64,000 nucleotides of DNA, taken from NCBI RefSeq assembly GCF_009696675.1, contig NZ_VULN01000002.1, forward strand, positions 124,001-188,000, given 5' to 3'. Position 1 is the stretch's first letter; each line of letters opens with the position of its first letter. A program made the translations under genes and the position numbers. The stretch is from Acidaminococcus fermentans. Lineage in GTDB: Bacteria > Bacillota > Negativicutes > Acidaminococcales > Acidaminococcaceae. Positions 6,852 through 16,374 of this stretch are shown one piece after another. The notes under the pieces were generated by a model, which worked only from the letters and a program-made list of their open reading frames with translations, was not told where the DNA came from and ran no database searches.

Positions 6852-8411
6852 ATGCTGAAAGATGTAAAAGCCATTAAAGAAGTCGTACTGAACGGGAATG
6901 ACCTGACCCTGGAACAGCTGATCGCCGTCAGCCGGTACAATGCCAAGCTGAGCTTCGATCCTGATGCTGTGGACCGGATCAAGGCTTCCCGGGCTCTTAT
7001 CGATGATATCGTCAACAGTGACCGTGTGGTTTACGGGGTTACCACCGGGTTCGGCTCCCTGTGCCGGGTCCACATCTCCAAAGATGACTGTGCCCAGCTC
7101 CAGGAAAACCTGATCCGTACCCATTCCTGCGGCTATGGGAAACCTCTCAGCCGGGAAGTGACCCGGGCTGCCATGACCATCCGGGCCAACGCCCTGGTGA
7201 AAGGCTATTCCGGCATCCGGCTGTCCACCCTGCAGACCCTGGTGGATATGATCAACAAAGGTGTCCATCCCTACATTCCGGAAAAAGGTTCCCTGGGGGC
7301 TTCCGGTGACCTGGCGCCTCTGGCCCACATGGTCCTGCCCATGCTGGGGCTGGGTGATGCGGAATACCAGGGCACGGTAATGCCCGGCAAGGAAGCCATG
7401 GAAAGAGCCGGCATCCCCATTATCCATCTGGAAGCCAAGGAAGGGCTGGCTCTCATCAACGGCACCCCGATCCTGACCGCCATGGGCGTGTTTGCCCTGT
7501 GGGAAGGCATGTCCCTGCTGAAACAGAGCGACATTGCCGCCGCCCTGTCCGTAGAAGCCCAGCGGGGCATCATCGATGCCTATGACGAACGGCTCCATGT
7601 GATCCGCCCCCACAGAGGGCAGCTGGATACCGCCTACAACATGCGGAACCTGCTGGCCGGCAGTACCTATGTGACCCATCAGGGCCAGCTGAAGGTGCAG
7701 GATGCCTACTGCCTGCGCTGCGTACCCCAGATCCACGGGGCCAGCAAGGATGCCCTGGGCTTTGTGAAGGACAAAGTGGACATTGAAATCAATGCGGCCA
7801 CTGACAACCCCATTGTGCTGCCGGATGGTGACGTGATCTCCGGCGGGAACTTCCACGGCGAACCCATGGCTCTGCCCTTCGACTTCCTGGGCATCGGGAT
7901 CTCCGAAATCGCCAACGTTTCTGAACGCCGTCTGGAACGGCTGATCAACAACTCCCTGAGCGGATTCCCCTCCTTCCTGGTGAAACATTCCGGCCTGAAC
8001 TCCGGCTTCATGATCACCCAGTATGCGGCAGCCGCTCTGGTCAGCGAAAACAAGGTCCTGGCCCATCCTGCTTCTGTGGACTCCATTCCTTCCTGCGAAA
8101 ACCAGGAAGACCTGGTCAGCATGGGTGCCCATGCCGCACGGAAAGCCGGAGAAATCGCCTTCAACGCACGCCGGGTGGTGGCAACGGAAATCCTGGCCGC
8201 CTGCCAGGCCATCGACCTGCGGGAAGGGGAAGGCTTCAAACTGGGCGCCGGTACTCAGGCTGCCTATGATGCAGTCCGGAAGACCAACGATTTCATCGCC
8301 TACGACAAGGACATCGAAATGTTCAAAGAACTGGAAAAGATCACCAACCTGGTCCAGGAAGGCGGTATCCTGGATGCAGTAGAGGACAAGGTGGACCTGA
8401 AGTTCTTCTGA
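6852..8411 (+). CDS. hutH: Histidine ammonia-lyase
   Basis: A 519-residue enzyme that deaminates L-histidine to urocanate, the first step of histidine catabolism. The MIO-forming ASG is intact at residues 150-152 in GSLGASGDLAPLAHM. Other active-site residues are present by alignment to the Pseudomonas enzyme: Tyr61 (VYGVTTGFG), His91, Asn203 (LINGTP), Gln282/Tyr285/Arg288 (VQDAYCLR), Phe333 (GGNFHGEP) and Glu418 (NQEDLVSMG). The start at 6852 has AAGGAGG at ideal spacing; the longer frame beginning at 6822 would swallow that ribosome site and is rejected. hutU and hutI are not in the window but may precede fchA. Confidence 0.95.
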   Translation: MLKDVKAIKEVVLNGNDLTLEQLIAVSRYNAKLSFDPDAVDRIKASRALIDDIVNSDRVVYGVTTGFGSLCRVHISKDDCAQLQENLIRTHSCGYGKPLSREVTRAAMTIRANALVKGYSGIRLSTLQTLVDMINKGVHPYIPEKGSLGASGDLAPLAHMVLPMLGLGDAEYQGTVMPGKEAMERAGIPIIHLEAKEGLALINGTPILTAMGVFALWEGMSLLKQSDIAAALSVEAQRGIIDAYDERLHVIRPHRGQLDTAYNMRNLLAGSTYVTHQGQLKVQDAYCLRCVPQIHGASKDALGFVKDKVDIEINAATDNPIVLPDGDVISGGNFHGEPMALPFDFLGIGISEIANVSERRLERLINNSLSGFPSFLVKHSGLNSGFMITQYAAAALVSENKVLAHPASVDSIPSCENQEDLVSMGAHAARKAGEIAFNARRVVATEILAACQAIDLREGEGFKLGAGTQAAYDAVRKTNDFIAYDKDIEMFKELEKITNLVQEGGILDAVEDKVDLKFF

Positions 8412-8433
8412 GAAATCCCATAACCATCCCTCT

Positions 8434-8467
8434 GGAGGCTGTTGCTTTTGCAACAGCCTCCATTTTA
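8434..8467 (+). terminator. Terminator after hutH
   Basis: GGAGGCTGTTGC and GCAACAGCCTCC form a 12-bp stem around a TTTT loop, followed by ATTTTAT. It is a member of the GGCTGTTGC terminator family. Confidence 0.8.
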
Positions 8468-8472
8468 TGCAC

Positions 8473-8505
8473 AAAAAAAGACTGCCGCGGCTGCGGCAGT
8501 CTTTT
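8473..8505 (-). terminator. Terminator of the minus-strand FAD oxidase gene
   Basis: AAGACTGCCGC and GCGGCAGTCTT form the stem. Read on the minus strand, it ends in a run of seven T's just after the stop codon at 8517. Confidence 0.85.
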
Positions 8506-8516
8506 GGCTGCAAAAA

Positions 8517-9932
8517 TCAGAAGCAGACTTTGTTGGGGTTCAGGATCAGGTTGGGGTCGAAGACTTCCTTGATGCCCTGCATCAGGGAAATGGTGGTGTC
8601 GCCCAGGTTTTCTGCCAGGAACTGGACCTTGCCGAAGCCGATGCCGTGTTCCCCGGAAATCTGGCCGCCCAGTTCCGTGCATTTGGCGTACAGCAGATGC
8701 ATGAACTGTTCCACGGATTTCTTGAATTCCATCAGATCCATGTCGTTGGCACAGGTGTAGATGTGCAGGTTGCCGTCCCCGGCATGGCCGAACATCTTCA
8801 CTTCGAAGGGGAAGTCTCCCTGGATTTCCTTGATGTACAGGACAAAATCCGGGATCTTGGATACAGGGACCACCACGTCACATTCATCCAGCAGCTTGAA
8901 CTGTTCTTCGATGCCTTCCAGGAAGGAGGAACGGGCTGCCCAGGTCTTTTCCAGGAACATGGGAGTATCTGCCACCAGCACATCCAGGGCACCGGCTTCC
9001 AGGAGCATTTCTGCCGCTTCTTCCACCTGTTTGTCCAGCAGGTCCCGGTCGTTGGAATCCAGGGTCACCAGGAGATAGGCACCCACTTCCTGGCCTTCCA
9101 CTTCTTTCGGGAAGACGCTTTTGCCCATGTAGGCTTCGGAAGATTCCAGGATTTCCTTTTCGAAGAATTCCAGGGTCTGGGGATCCAGGCCGGAATGTTT
9201 GATGGCCGGCACGGCACCGATGCCGTCAGCCAGTTCCGCAAAGGGAACGATCAGGGTTACATGGCATTTGGGCGGGGCAATCAGTTTCAGGGTCAGTTCC
9301 GTAATGATCCCCAGAGTGCCTTCAGAGCCGATGATCAGGTTCAGCAGGCTGTAGCCGGAAGAGGTCTTGGAGACGGGAGCCCCCAGATGGATCACTTTCC
9401 CGGTGGGCAGGACCACGGTCATGGCTTGGACGTAATCCCGGGTGGTGCCGTATTTTACGGCCCGCATGCCTCCGGCGTTGGTGGACACGTTGCCTCCCAG
9501 GGTGGCGAATTTTTCGCCCGGATCCGGGGGATAGAACATCCCGTGGGCCAGGGCGTCCTTGGACAGGGTGTCCAGCAGGACCCCGGGCTGTACCCGCACG
9601 TTCATGTTCTTTTCGTCATAGCCCAGGATCTGGTTCATCCGGGAGGTGCACAGCACCAGGCCCCGCTGGACCGGAGTGGCTCCGCCTGCCAGGCCGGTGC
9701 CGGCGCCCCGGACGGTGACCGGGATGTGATGTTCGTTGCACAGCTTCATAATGGCGGCGATTTCTTCGGTGCTTTCCACATCGATGGTGGCTTCCGGCAT
9801 GCCGATGCCGTAAATGGGCATATCATCATGGGTGTAGTCCGGGTTGATGTCTTCGCCGGTGATCACCCGTTTTCCAGAAATTTCACGGAGTGCTTCCAGC
9901 ACATCCGGTGTAATCGGATTGTATTCGATCAT
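8517..9932 (-). CDS. FAD-binding oxidase, GlcD / D-2-hydroxyacid dehydrogenase type
   Basis: A 471-residue flavoprotein of the FAD_binding_4 plus FAD-oxidase C-terminal family. The N-terminal PP-loop and glycine-rich FAD site reads VTVRGAGTGLAGGATP (~74-89), with TLGGNVSTNAGGMRAVKYG and GSEGTLGIITELTLKL further in. The C-terminal half has HAGDGNLH and the metal/substrate-binding GEHGIGFGK. Such enzymes oxidise D-lactate, glycolate or D-2-hydroxyglutarate; in related anaerobes some work with an electron-transferring flavoprotein, but no etf genes are adjacent, so the substrate and electron acceptor are open. A strong GGGGGAG ribosome site precedes the start. It is transcribed alone from its own promoter. 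Confidence 0.88.
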   Translation of the reverse strand: MIEYNPITPDVLEALREISGKRVITGEDINPDYTHDDMPIYGIGMPEATIDVESTEEIAAIMKLCNEHHIPVTVRGAGTGLAGGATPVQRGLVLCTSRMNQILGYDEKNMNVRVQPGVLLDTLSKDALAHGMFYPPDPGEKFATLGGNVSTNAGGMRAVKYGTTRDYVQAMTVVLPTGKVIHLGAPVSKTSSGYSLLNLIIGSEGTLGIITELTLKLIAPPKCHVTLIVPFAELADGIGAVPAIKHSGLDPQTLEFFEKEILESSEAYMGKSVFPKEVEGQEVGAYLLVTLDSNDRDLLDKQVEEAAEMLLEAGALDVLVADTPMFLEKTWAARSSFLEGIEEQFKLLDECDVVVPVSKIPDFVLYIKEIQGDFPFEVKMFGHAGDGNLHIYTCANDMDLMEFKKSVEQFMHLLYAKCTELGGQISGEHGIGFGKVQFLAENLGDTTISLMQGIKEVFDPNLILNPNKVCF

Positions 9933-9976
9933 TGTACAAGCTCCCCCTTCGGTTCTATAAAAAGAAACATGGGGAT

Positions 9977-10005
9977 AGTATAATCAATTTCTTACGGACT
10001 GTAAA
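9977..10005 (-). promoter_or_regulatory. Sigma-70 promoter for the FAD oxidase gene
   Basis: On the minus strand TTTACA is followed after exactly 17 bp by TATACT, about 45 bp before the start codon. Confidence 0.75.
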
Positions 10006-10147
10006 GAACTTTCTTAATATTTGGTAATCCGTGAAAACTTATCCATCCACCGGATACAGAATCTTTTCAGAGAAAGCAGACGAAAAGGGGAAACCTATAG
10101 TATAATGAACTATAAAACATGATGGAAAGGGTAAGTGTGGGTGGACC

Positions 10148-11776
10148 ATGGAACAACCAATCGGGAAAAAAATCATACTCAGCCTGGCCCTGGCAGGAAG
10201 TCTCTGCCTGCCGGTAGTGGCAGATGCAGCAGCACCGGTGCATGACCTGCGGACTTTTGCTCAGACAGACGGAACGGAACCGGCTGCCGGCTCCGGAGAA
10301 ACGGCTCTGGCTGACAAAAAGGGACCGGCCAAGACCGGAACCCAAAAGCCGGGGATGGAAGCAGCCGGGAAGGACAGTGTCAATCCGGTCCAAAAAGCCG
10401 ATGATCTGCGCCGGACCCGAGAAGTGGACTTTTCCCTCCAGCGGGGTCAGCTGCTCAGCGAAGCCATCGGGGATATTGACGGAGATGGCGTGGAGGAAGT
10501 GGTGGATCTTATGGGGAATCCCCTGGTGGATAAATCCAGCTACATGGGGGATATGTACCTGATCGTCCGGGAAACCGGCGCTGCCGGGGCCAACCGGGTG
10601 AAATACTACTACCGGCCTCAGAACCTGGGAGGCTACAATGCCTACCTGACCCTTGCGGATGTGACTGGAGACGGGTATCCGGACGTGATCATTGCTGCGC
10701 CCAGCGGCGGCTCCGGCGGGATGGTCTCCTACCGGATCCTGGATGTGATCGACGGGAAGCTCCAGGAGGTGTTCGGCCAGGAAGAGAACCGGGGGGTGTC
10801 CATGGTGGGCACTTATCTGCCGGATTACCGGGCCAGCCTGTCCTTCCCGGATCTGAAACAGGACATGGTGCTGGATCTTTCCGGGGAGAAGGACGCCTAC
10901 CGGAACCTGAACGTGTACAATGAGGACGGCAGCCTGAAAGAATCCGGCCTGCGGCCCTATATCCAAAACCTGAGTCAGCTCAGTGCCCTGGACGTGAACG
11001 GGGACGGGGTGGATGAAGTGATCACCATCCAGAAGGTGCTGGGGGTGCTGAACGCGGACCCCCTGGGCTATGTACGGATTGTGTGGGAATACCGGGCCGG
11101 AGGCTGGGAACCCAGGAACGTGGGGTTCCAGGCGGAGCTGTACACCAAACCCACCTATACCAGCGGAGACAAGGTCACCGGAGAAAGCGGCTACGAAATC
11201 GTTTCCCTGAAGGTGCCGGCGGAAAACGGGGCGGTGGAATATCCCCACTTCCAGAAGCTGGATGGGAAACTGGCCTGGAAACTGAACCATGGCATCGAAT
11301 CCTTTGTCCGGAATCAGCTGAAGAACGTGTCCATCGGCACCCGGCTGAACCTGGATTATGATGTGAAATACAGCGGCCGGCACTATGCCAGCATTATGGT
11401 CCTGGGGCTCCTGACGGAACGGGACAAGAGCCAGGCCATTACCCGGTGCTGGAACTTCAATATGGATACCGGAGAGGAAGTGGCCCTGAAGGACATGATC
11501 CGGCCCTGGGGAAAATTCTGGCGGATGGTGGAAAAGGAAACAGCCGCCGGCGGACTGCTGCTGAAGCCGGAAGACGTGACTGGCTATTACTTCGATGGAG
11601 AGGCTCTGGGCCTTTTGTACGGTGACCAGAAGGAATACGATCTGGAGGCGGAAAAGGTCCTGCCGTTCCTGACGAAAAACCGTCCCGGGGAAGTATTTTT
11701 GACTAGCCAGTCAAATGAAGAAAACGTGAAAAAAGAAGTAAAAAACGTAGAAAATAAAGAAAAAACCTCTAAATAA
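10148..11776 (+). CDS. Secreted FG-GAP-like protein with DxDGDG repeats and RsiV/DUF3298-like C-terminus
   Basis: A 542-residue exported protein of uncertain function. It begins with a signal peptide (positive start GKK, hydrophobic stretch LSLALAGSLCLPVV, cleavage near VADAAA), followed by a low-complexity linker to about residue 80. Three calcium-loop-like motifs, DIDGDGVEEV (109), DVTGDGYPDV (171) and DVNGDGVDEV (282), are spaced like FG-GAP/VCBS blades. Residues ~385-525 resemble the DUF3298 domain seen in RsiV-like proteins. A TATAAT box at 10101-10106 precedes it but no good -35 is visible. The lysine/glutamate-rich tail ends before the efflux-operon promoter. I infer a periplasmic or surface location; the function is not known. 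Confidence 0.7.
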   Translation: MEQPIGKKIILSLALAGSLCLPVVADAAAPVHDLRTFAQTDGTEPAAGSGETALADKKGPAKTGTQKPGMEAAGKDSVNPVQKADDLRRTREVDFSLQRGQLLSEAIGDIDGDGVEEVVDLMGNPLVDKSSYMGDMYLIVRETGAAGANRVKYYYRPQNLGGYNAYLTLADVTGDGYPDVIIAAPSGGSGGMVSYRILDVIDGKLQEVFGQEENRGVSMVGTYLPDYRASLSFPDLKQDMVLDLSGEKDAYRNLNVYNEDGSLKESGLRPYIQNLSQLSALDVNGDGVDEVITIQKVLGVLNADPLGYVRIVWEYRAGGWEPRNVGFQAELYTKPTYTSGDKVTGESGYEIVSLKVPAENGAVEYPHFQKLDGKLAWKLNHGIESFVRNQLKNVSIGTRLNLDYDVKYSGRHYASIMVLGLLTERDKSQAITRCWNFNMDTGEEVALKDMIRPWGKFWRMVEKETAAGGLLLKPEDVTGYYFDGEALGLLYGDQKEYDLEAEKVLPFLTKNRPGEVFLTSQSNEENVKKEVKNVENKEKTSK

Positions 11777-11781
11777 CAGGT

Positions 11782-11810
11782 TTGAATCTGGAAATTGCAT
11801 ACGATATAAT
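11782..11810 (+). promoter_or_regulatory. Sigma-70 promoter of the RND efflux operon
   Basis: TTGAAT and a perfect TATAAT are separated by 17 bp, ending 73 bp before the adaptor start codon. Confidence 0.75.
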
Positions 11811-11883
11811 ATACAAGGTTTTCTATAACTGTTTCACGATTGCAGTACATGCCCGCAAGGGCAGGATTTTAGGAGGATTGTCC

Positions 11884-13038
11884 ATGTTAGGAAAGAAAAA
11901 AGCGATATCCATCGGGATGGCTCTCCTTCTGCTGGTAGGCGTTGCCGGCTGCGGCAGCAAGACCACACCGGCGGCGGGAGACGTGGCTGTAAAGTCCATG
12001 AAGGTCATCAAGCGGGATACCCCCATTACCTATGATTACACCGGCTTCGTGGAAGCGGCCAATGACGTGCAGATCAAGAGCAAGGTCACCGGTACCATTG
12101 TCCAGAAACTGGTGAACGGCGGGGATTATGTGGAAGCCGGTCAGCTGCTCTATGTAATCGACCCCCGGAACTATCAGAATTCCGTGCTGAATGCCCAGGC
12201 CAATTTGGCCAATGCCCAGGCCACTCTGGCCAATGCCCAGCGGGATGCCGCCCGGTACCAGACCCTGTATGAACAGGGGGCTGTAAGCAAACAGACCGCG
12301 GACCAGTACAACACCCAGCTGGCTCAGGCCCAGGCTGCCGTGGATGCCCAGTCTGCCATCCTGGCTTCTTCCCAGGTGGATGTAAGTGATACCCAGATCG
12401 TGGCTCCTTTCTCCGGGAAGATCGATACCAATCCTCTGGCGGAAGGTTCTTTCGTAACGGCCAACTCCACGGTGCTCACCACCATTTCCGGCAGTGATCC
12501 CATGCGGGTGCGGTTCTCCGTATCCCAGGCGGATTACCTGGATATCATGAAAGGGAACACCAACAACGGCACCAAGCTCCAGAACGTGACCATGAAGCTC
12601 AGCGACGGCACCACCTATCCGGAAAAAGGTTCCGTGACCCAGGTGGACCGGGGCGTCAGCGACACCACCGGTACCCTGACCCTGAAGGCGGAGTTCCAGA
12701 ATCCCAACGGGGTGCTGCTGCCCGGTATGTTCGCCAACATTTCCGTGGTGGGTTCCACGGTGCCCAACGCCATCCTGGTGCCTCAGCGGGCTGTCACCGA
12801 CGTGATGTATAAGCATTTCGTCTATGTGATCAACAGCGACAACACCGTCAGCATGAAGGAAGTCCAGCTGGGGGCCCGGATCGGGAAACTGTGGCTGGTG
12901 AAGAGCGGTCTGGACGGTACGGAAACCGTTGTGGTGGAAGGGGTCCAGAAGCTGAAGGAAGGCGCCAAAGTCAACGCTTCCCCTATGACGGAAGCGGATC
13001 TGGATACCACCGACACGACCCAGACCAGCGGGAAGTAA
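11884..13038 (+). CDS. RND efflux periplasmic adaptor (AcrA/MexA family lipoprotein)
   Basis: A 384-residue membrane-fusion protein linking an inner-membrane RND pump to an outer-membrane channel. The start at 11884 follows AGGAGG; a longer in-frame extension upstream lacks a ribosome site. The N-terminus is a lipoprotein signal with lipobox VAGC (Cys23). Then come the paired lipoyl half-motifs (IQSK-type VKVTGTIVQKLVNGGDYVEAGQ-like region near 65-90), an alpha-hairpin rich in AQANLANAQATL repeats, the second lipoyl half (DTQIVAPFSGKID) and a beta-barrel domain. The pump gene follows 14 bp downstream. No outer-membrane factor is in this operon. Confidence 0.92.
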   Translation: MLGKKKAISIGMALLLLVGVAGCGSKTTPAAGDVAVKSMKVIKRDTPITYDYTGFVEAANDVQIKSKVTGTIVQKLVNGGDYVEAGQLLYVIDPRNYQNSVLNAQANLANAQATLANAQRDAARYQTLYEQGAVSKQTADQYNTQLAQAQAAVDAQSAILASSQVDVSDTQIVAPFSGKIDTNPLAEGSFVTANSTVLTTISGSDPMRVRFSVSQADYLDIMKGNTNNGTKLQNVTMKLSDGTTYPEKGSVTQVDRGVSDTTGTLTLKAEFQNPNGVLLPGMFANISVVGSTVPNAILVPQRAVTDVMYKHFVYVINSDNTVSMKEVQLGARIGKLWLVKSGLDGTETVVVEGVQKLKEGAKVNASPMTEADLDTTDTTQTSGK

Positions 13039-13052
13039 GGAGGTAAAGTAGA

Positions 13053-16000
13053 GTGGCAAAGTATTTCATTGATCACCCTGTATTTGCCTGCGTCATAGCC
13101 ATCATCATCACTCTGGTGGGAATCATTTCCGCCTACAACCTGCCTATTGCCCAGTATCCCCAGATCTCCAATCCCCGGATCAGTGTGCGGACCAACTATG
13201 TGGGGGCCAGTGCGGAGGTTGTGGAACAGTCTGTGGCCCAGGCCATTGAAAAGCAGGTCAACGGGGTGGACAGCATGGTGGATATGAACTCCACCAGTGA
13301 CAACCAGGGCAACTACACCCTGGACGTAAAGTTCGAACTGGGGACGGATCCGGATATGGACTCCGTCAAGGTGCAGAATCGGGTAGCCCAGGCTTCTGCT
13401 TCTCTGCCCAGTGAAGTAAGCACCTACGGGGTCACCACCAAGAAGGAATCGGCGGAAACCATCATGTATTTCGCCCTGACTTCCCCCAACGGCACTTATG
13501 ACACCCTGTTCATGAAAACCTATGGGGCCACCCAGTTCGTGGATGCCCTGAAGCGTGTGAAAGGGGTATCTGAAGTCAGCGAATATGGACCGGAACTGTC
13601 CATGCGGGTATGGCTGGATCCCATGAAAATGGCCCAGCTGGGCGTGACGGCGGCAGATGTAAAGAATGCCATTGCCAGCCAGAACGTCCAGGCACCTGCT
13701 GGGAGCATCGGGGCCCGGCCCAATGAGGCGGATCAGGAATTCCAGTATTCCGCCCGTGTGAAAGGCCGTCTCTCCACTGCGGATGAATTCGGCAACATCA
13801 TCATCAAGAACAGCAGCGGGAATCTGCTCCGGGTAAAAGATGTGGCCCGGGTGGAATTCGGTCCCCGTGACGACAGCGTTACCTCCAAACTGGACGGAAA
13901 GAACGCCATGAACTACGCCATCAGCCTGAACACCGACGCCAACGCCCTGGAATCCGTGGCAGAAGTGAAGAAGGTGCTGGCGGAGGCGGAAAAGAACTTC
14001 CCGCCGGATCTGAAACTGACCATCGTACAGGACAACACCGAATATGTACGGGAATCCCTGAAGGAAGTGGTGGTCACCCTGGTGGAAACCCTGGTACTGG
14101 TGGTGCTGATCACCTGGGTGTTCCTGCAAAGCTGGCGGGCCACCCTGGTTCCTACCCTGGCCATCCCGGTTTCTCTGTTGGGAACTTTCGGGTCCTTCAT
14201 CATTTTTGACTTTACCATCAATACACTGACACTGTTCGCCCTGGTGCTGGCCATCGGGATCGTGGTGGACGACGCCATCGTAGTGGTGGAAGCCGTGGAA
14301 CACAATGTGGATGCCCTGGGGATGGATCCCAAGGAAGCCACCTACAACGCCATGCGGGAAGTATCCGGAGCCATTGTGGCCACTGCCTTCGTACTGCTGG
14401 CCGTGTTCCTGCCCGTAGCCTTCCTGAGCGGGATCACCGGGGTACTGTACAAACAGTTCGCCCTGAGTATCGTGGTGGCTCTAAGTATCTCCGCCGTAGT
14501 GGCCATGTCTTTGAGCCCCGCCGTGTGCGCCATGGTGATCAAACCCAAGGATCCCAACGGCAGCAAAGGATTCCTGGGCAAAATGTTCGGCTATTTCAAC
14601 CGGTGGTTGGAACGGACCACCGGCAAATACGTAAAGAACGTGAAACGGCTGCTCCGGCATTTCAAACTGGGGCTGGTGGGACTGGCCATCGTCTTTGTGC
14701 TGATCGGCATGTTCTTCAAGCTGATCCCTTCCTCCTACCTGCCTGATGAAGACCAGAGCTTTGCCATGATGACGGCTTCTTTGCCGGAAGCGGCTTCCAC
14801 CAACCGGACCACCAAAGTCACCAATGAAATGGTGGAAGAGATCCGGAAGATCCCCGGGGTGAAACATGTACTGCAAATCGTGGGCATCGATGTACTGTCC
14901 ATGGGCAGAAAGCCCAATGCGGCCATCATACCGGTAAAACTGGATGATATCCAGAACCGGACCACGGAGGATACGAGTGTATTCAGCGTCCTGAAAAAGC
15001 TGAACATGATGGGTGCCCAGAACCCGGCGGCCACTTCCATGGCCTTCAACCAGGCCGTACTCCCCGGTCTGTCCAACACCGGGAGCCTGAGCCTGTACAT
15101 CATGGATACCACCGGCCATGACACCAACACCATGGCCAAAGATGTGCAGACCATCCTGGGCAAGCTTCGGCAGCGTCCGGAACTGGCCACCATCTACACC
15201 ACCTTTACCGATAATACTCCGGCCCTCCAGTTCGATGTGGACCGGGCCAAGGCGGAAAGCCTGAACGTGCCGGTATCCAGCGTATTCACCGCCCTCCAGG
15301 CCAACCTGGGCGGCAGCGAAGTCAACGACTTCAACCTGCTGGGCAAGACCTGGAAAGTGGTCATCCAAGCTGATCCCAAATACAGAGGGGATGTAAAGAG
15401 CTTCTCCAACCTGTATGTGGCCAGCACCACCGGGTCCCTGGTGCCTCTGAGCGCTTTGGTAACCAGCAAGGAAATTCCGGCTGCCCCAGTTATCACCCGG
15501 TTCAACGGGGCCCGTGGGGCCAAGATCGCCGGGTCTCCGGCCACCAACGTGTCCACCGGTCAGGCCATTGCCGCCATCGAAAGCGTGCTGAACAGCGAAC
15601 TGCCCAGTGGGTATACCTACCAGTGGACGGACCAGAGCCGGGACGAAAAAGCCGCCGGGAACTCTTCCTTCATGATGTTCGGGATCTCCTTGGTGTTCGT
15701 GTACCTGTGTCTGTCCGCCCTGTATGAAAGCTGGACCCTGCCTCTGGGCATCATCTTCGCGGTGCCTTCCGCCGTTATGGGCGCTGTAGGCTTCCAGTTC
15801 CTCCGGGGGCTCACCAGTGATATCTACATGCAGATCGGGCTGATCGTGCTGATCGGGCTGTCCGCCAAGAACGCCATCCTGATCGTGGAATACGCCAAGA
15901 TGAGAGTGGACGACGGCTGGGCTGTCATGCCCGCTCTGGTGGATACGGTTACGGTCCGTCTCCGTCCTATCCTGATGACTGCCTTCTCCACGGTCATCGG

Positions 16001-16202
16001 GGCTGTGCCTCTGGCCTGGGCCAGCGGCGCCGGTGCCGGCAGCCGTACCTCCATCGGTACCGCCATCATCGGCGGCATGATGGCTTCCACCTTCCTGAGC
16101 CTGTTCCTGGTGCCGGTCCTGTTCCTCACCATCGAAAAGGTCTTCCATCCCAAGGTGCCTGTAGGCTCCGTGGATGATCCGATTCCGGAAGAAAAGAAAT
16201 AA
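13053..16202 (+). CDS. RND multidrug efflux transporter (AcrB/HAE1 family)
   Basis: A 1049-residue inner-membrane, proton-driven drug pump of normal family length. It starts with GTG after GGAGGT. The N-terminus FIDHPVFACVIAIIITLVG is the first membrane helix and the PIAQYPQI motif follows, as in AcrB. The proton-relay residues are present: the Asp pair at 406-407 in GIVVDDAIVVVEA and the Lys at 939 in GLSAKNAILIVEYA. Large periplasmic loops flank each half. It works with the preceding adaptor; the outer-membrane partner must be encoded elsewhere, possibly the channel at 36761-38290. Confidence 0.95.
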   Translation: MAKYFIDHPVFACVIAIIITLVGIISAYNLPIAQYPQISNPRISVRTNYVGASAEVVEQSVAQAIEKQVNGVDSMVDMNSTSDNQGNYTLDVKFELGTDPDMDSVKVQNRVAQASASLPSEVSTYGVTTKKESAETIMYFALTSPNGTYDTLFMKTYGATQFVDALKRVKGVSEVSEYGPELSMRVWLDPMKMAQLGVTAADVKNAIASQNVQAPAGSIGARPNEADQEFQYSARVKGRLSTADEFGNIIIKNSSGNLLRVKDVARVEFGPRDDSVTSKLDGKNAMNYAISLNTDANALESVAEVKKVLAEAEKNFPPDLKLTIVQDNTEYVRESLKEVVVTLVETLVLVVLITWVFLQSWRATLVPTLAIPVSLLGTFGSFIIFDFTINTLTLFALVLAIGIVVDDAIVVVEAVEHNVDALGMDPKEATYNAMREVSGAIVATAFVLLAVFLPVAFLSGITGVLYKQFALSIVVALSISAVVAMSLSPAVCAMVIKPKDPNGSKGFLGKMFGYFNRWLERTTGKYVKNVKRLLRHFKLGLVGLAIVFVLIGMFFKLIPSSYLPDEDQSFAMMTASLPEAASTNRTTKVTNEMVEEIRKIPGVKHVLQIVGIDVLSMGRKPNAAIIPVKLDDIQNRTTEDTSVFSVLKKLNMMGAQNPAATSMAFNQAVLPGLSNTGSLSLYIMDTTGHDTNTMAKDVQTILGKLRQRPELATIYTTFTDNTPALQFDVDRAKAESLNVPVSSVFTALQANLGGSEVNDFNLLGKTWKVVIQADPKYRGDVKSFSNLYVASTTGSLVPLSALVTSKEIPAAPVITRFNGARGAKIAGSPATNVSTGQAIAAIESVLNSELPSGYTYQWTDQSRDEKAAGNSSFMMFGISLVFVYLCLSALYESWTLPLGIIFAVPSAVMGAVGFQFLRGLTSDIYMQIGLIVLIGLSAKNAILIVEYAKMRVDDGWAVMPALVDTVTVRLRPILMTAFSTVIGAVPLAWASGAGAGSRTSIGTAIIGGMMASTFLSLFLVPVLFLTIEKVFHPKVPVGSVDDPIPEEKK

Positions 16203-16206
16203 CGTG

Positions 16207-16239
16207 GTAAAGGACTGCTGCATTGCAGCAGTCCTTTAC
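16207..16239 (+). terminator. Hairpin after the RND pump gene
   Basis: GTAAAGGACTGCTGC and GCAGCAGTCCTTTAC form a perfect 15-bp stem with a 3-base loop. There is no T run after it. Confidence 0.65.
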
Positions 16240-16262
16240 TGTCAATAGTCAATCGACAATTG

Positions 16263-16300
16263 AAAAGGGGCTGTTGCGTATGCAGCAGCCCCTTTTTTCT
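16263..16300 (+). terminator. Rho-independent terminator, GGCTGTTGC family
   Basis: AAAAGGGGCTGTTGC pairs with GCAGCAGCCCCTTTT (one G-T pair) and is followed by T's. It is the second of two tandem hairpins closing the efflux operon. Confidence 0.85.
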
Positions 16301-16310
16301 CCAAAAATCT

Positions 16311-16339
16311 TTGCTTTTTTTCATTGGAACGGATATAAT
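16311..16339 (+). promoter_or_regulatory. Sigma-70 promoter for the SbmA/YddA-like ABC gene
   Basis: TTGCTT and TATAAT are separated by 17 bp, 36 bp before the GTG start. Confidence 0.7.
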
Positions 16340-16374
16340 AGTTTTTATTCTTGATTGTGTAAGGTGAAGGACAC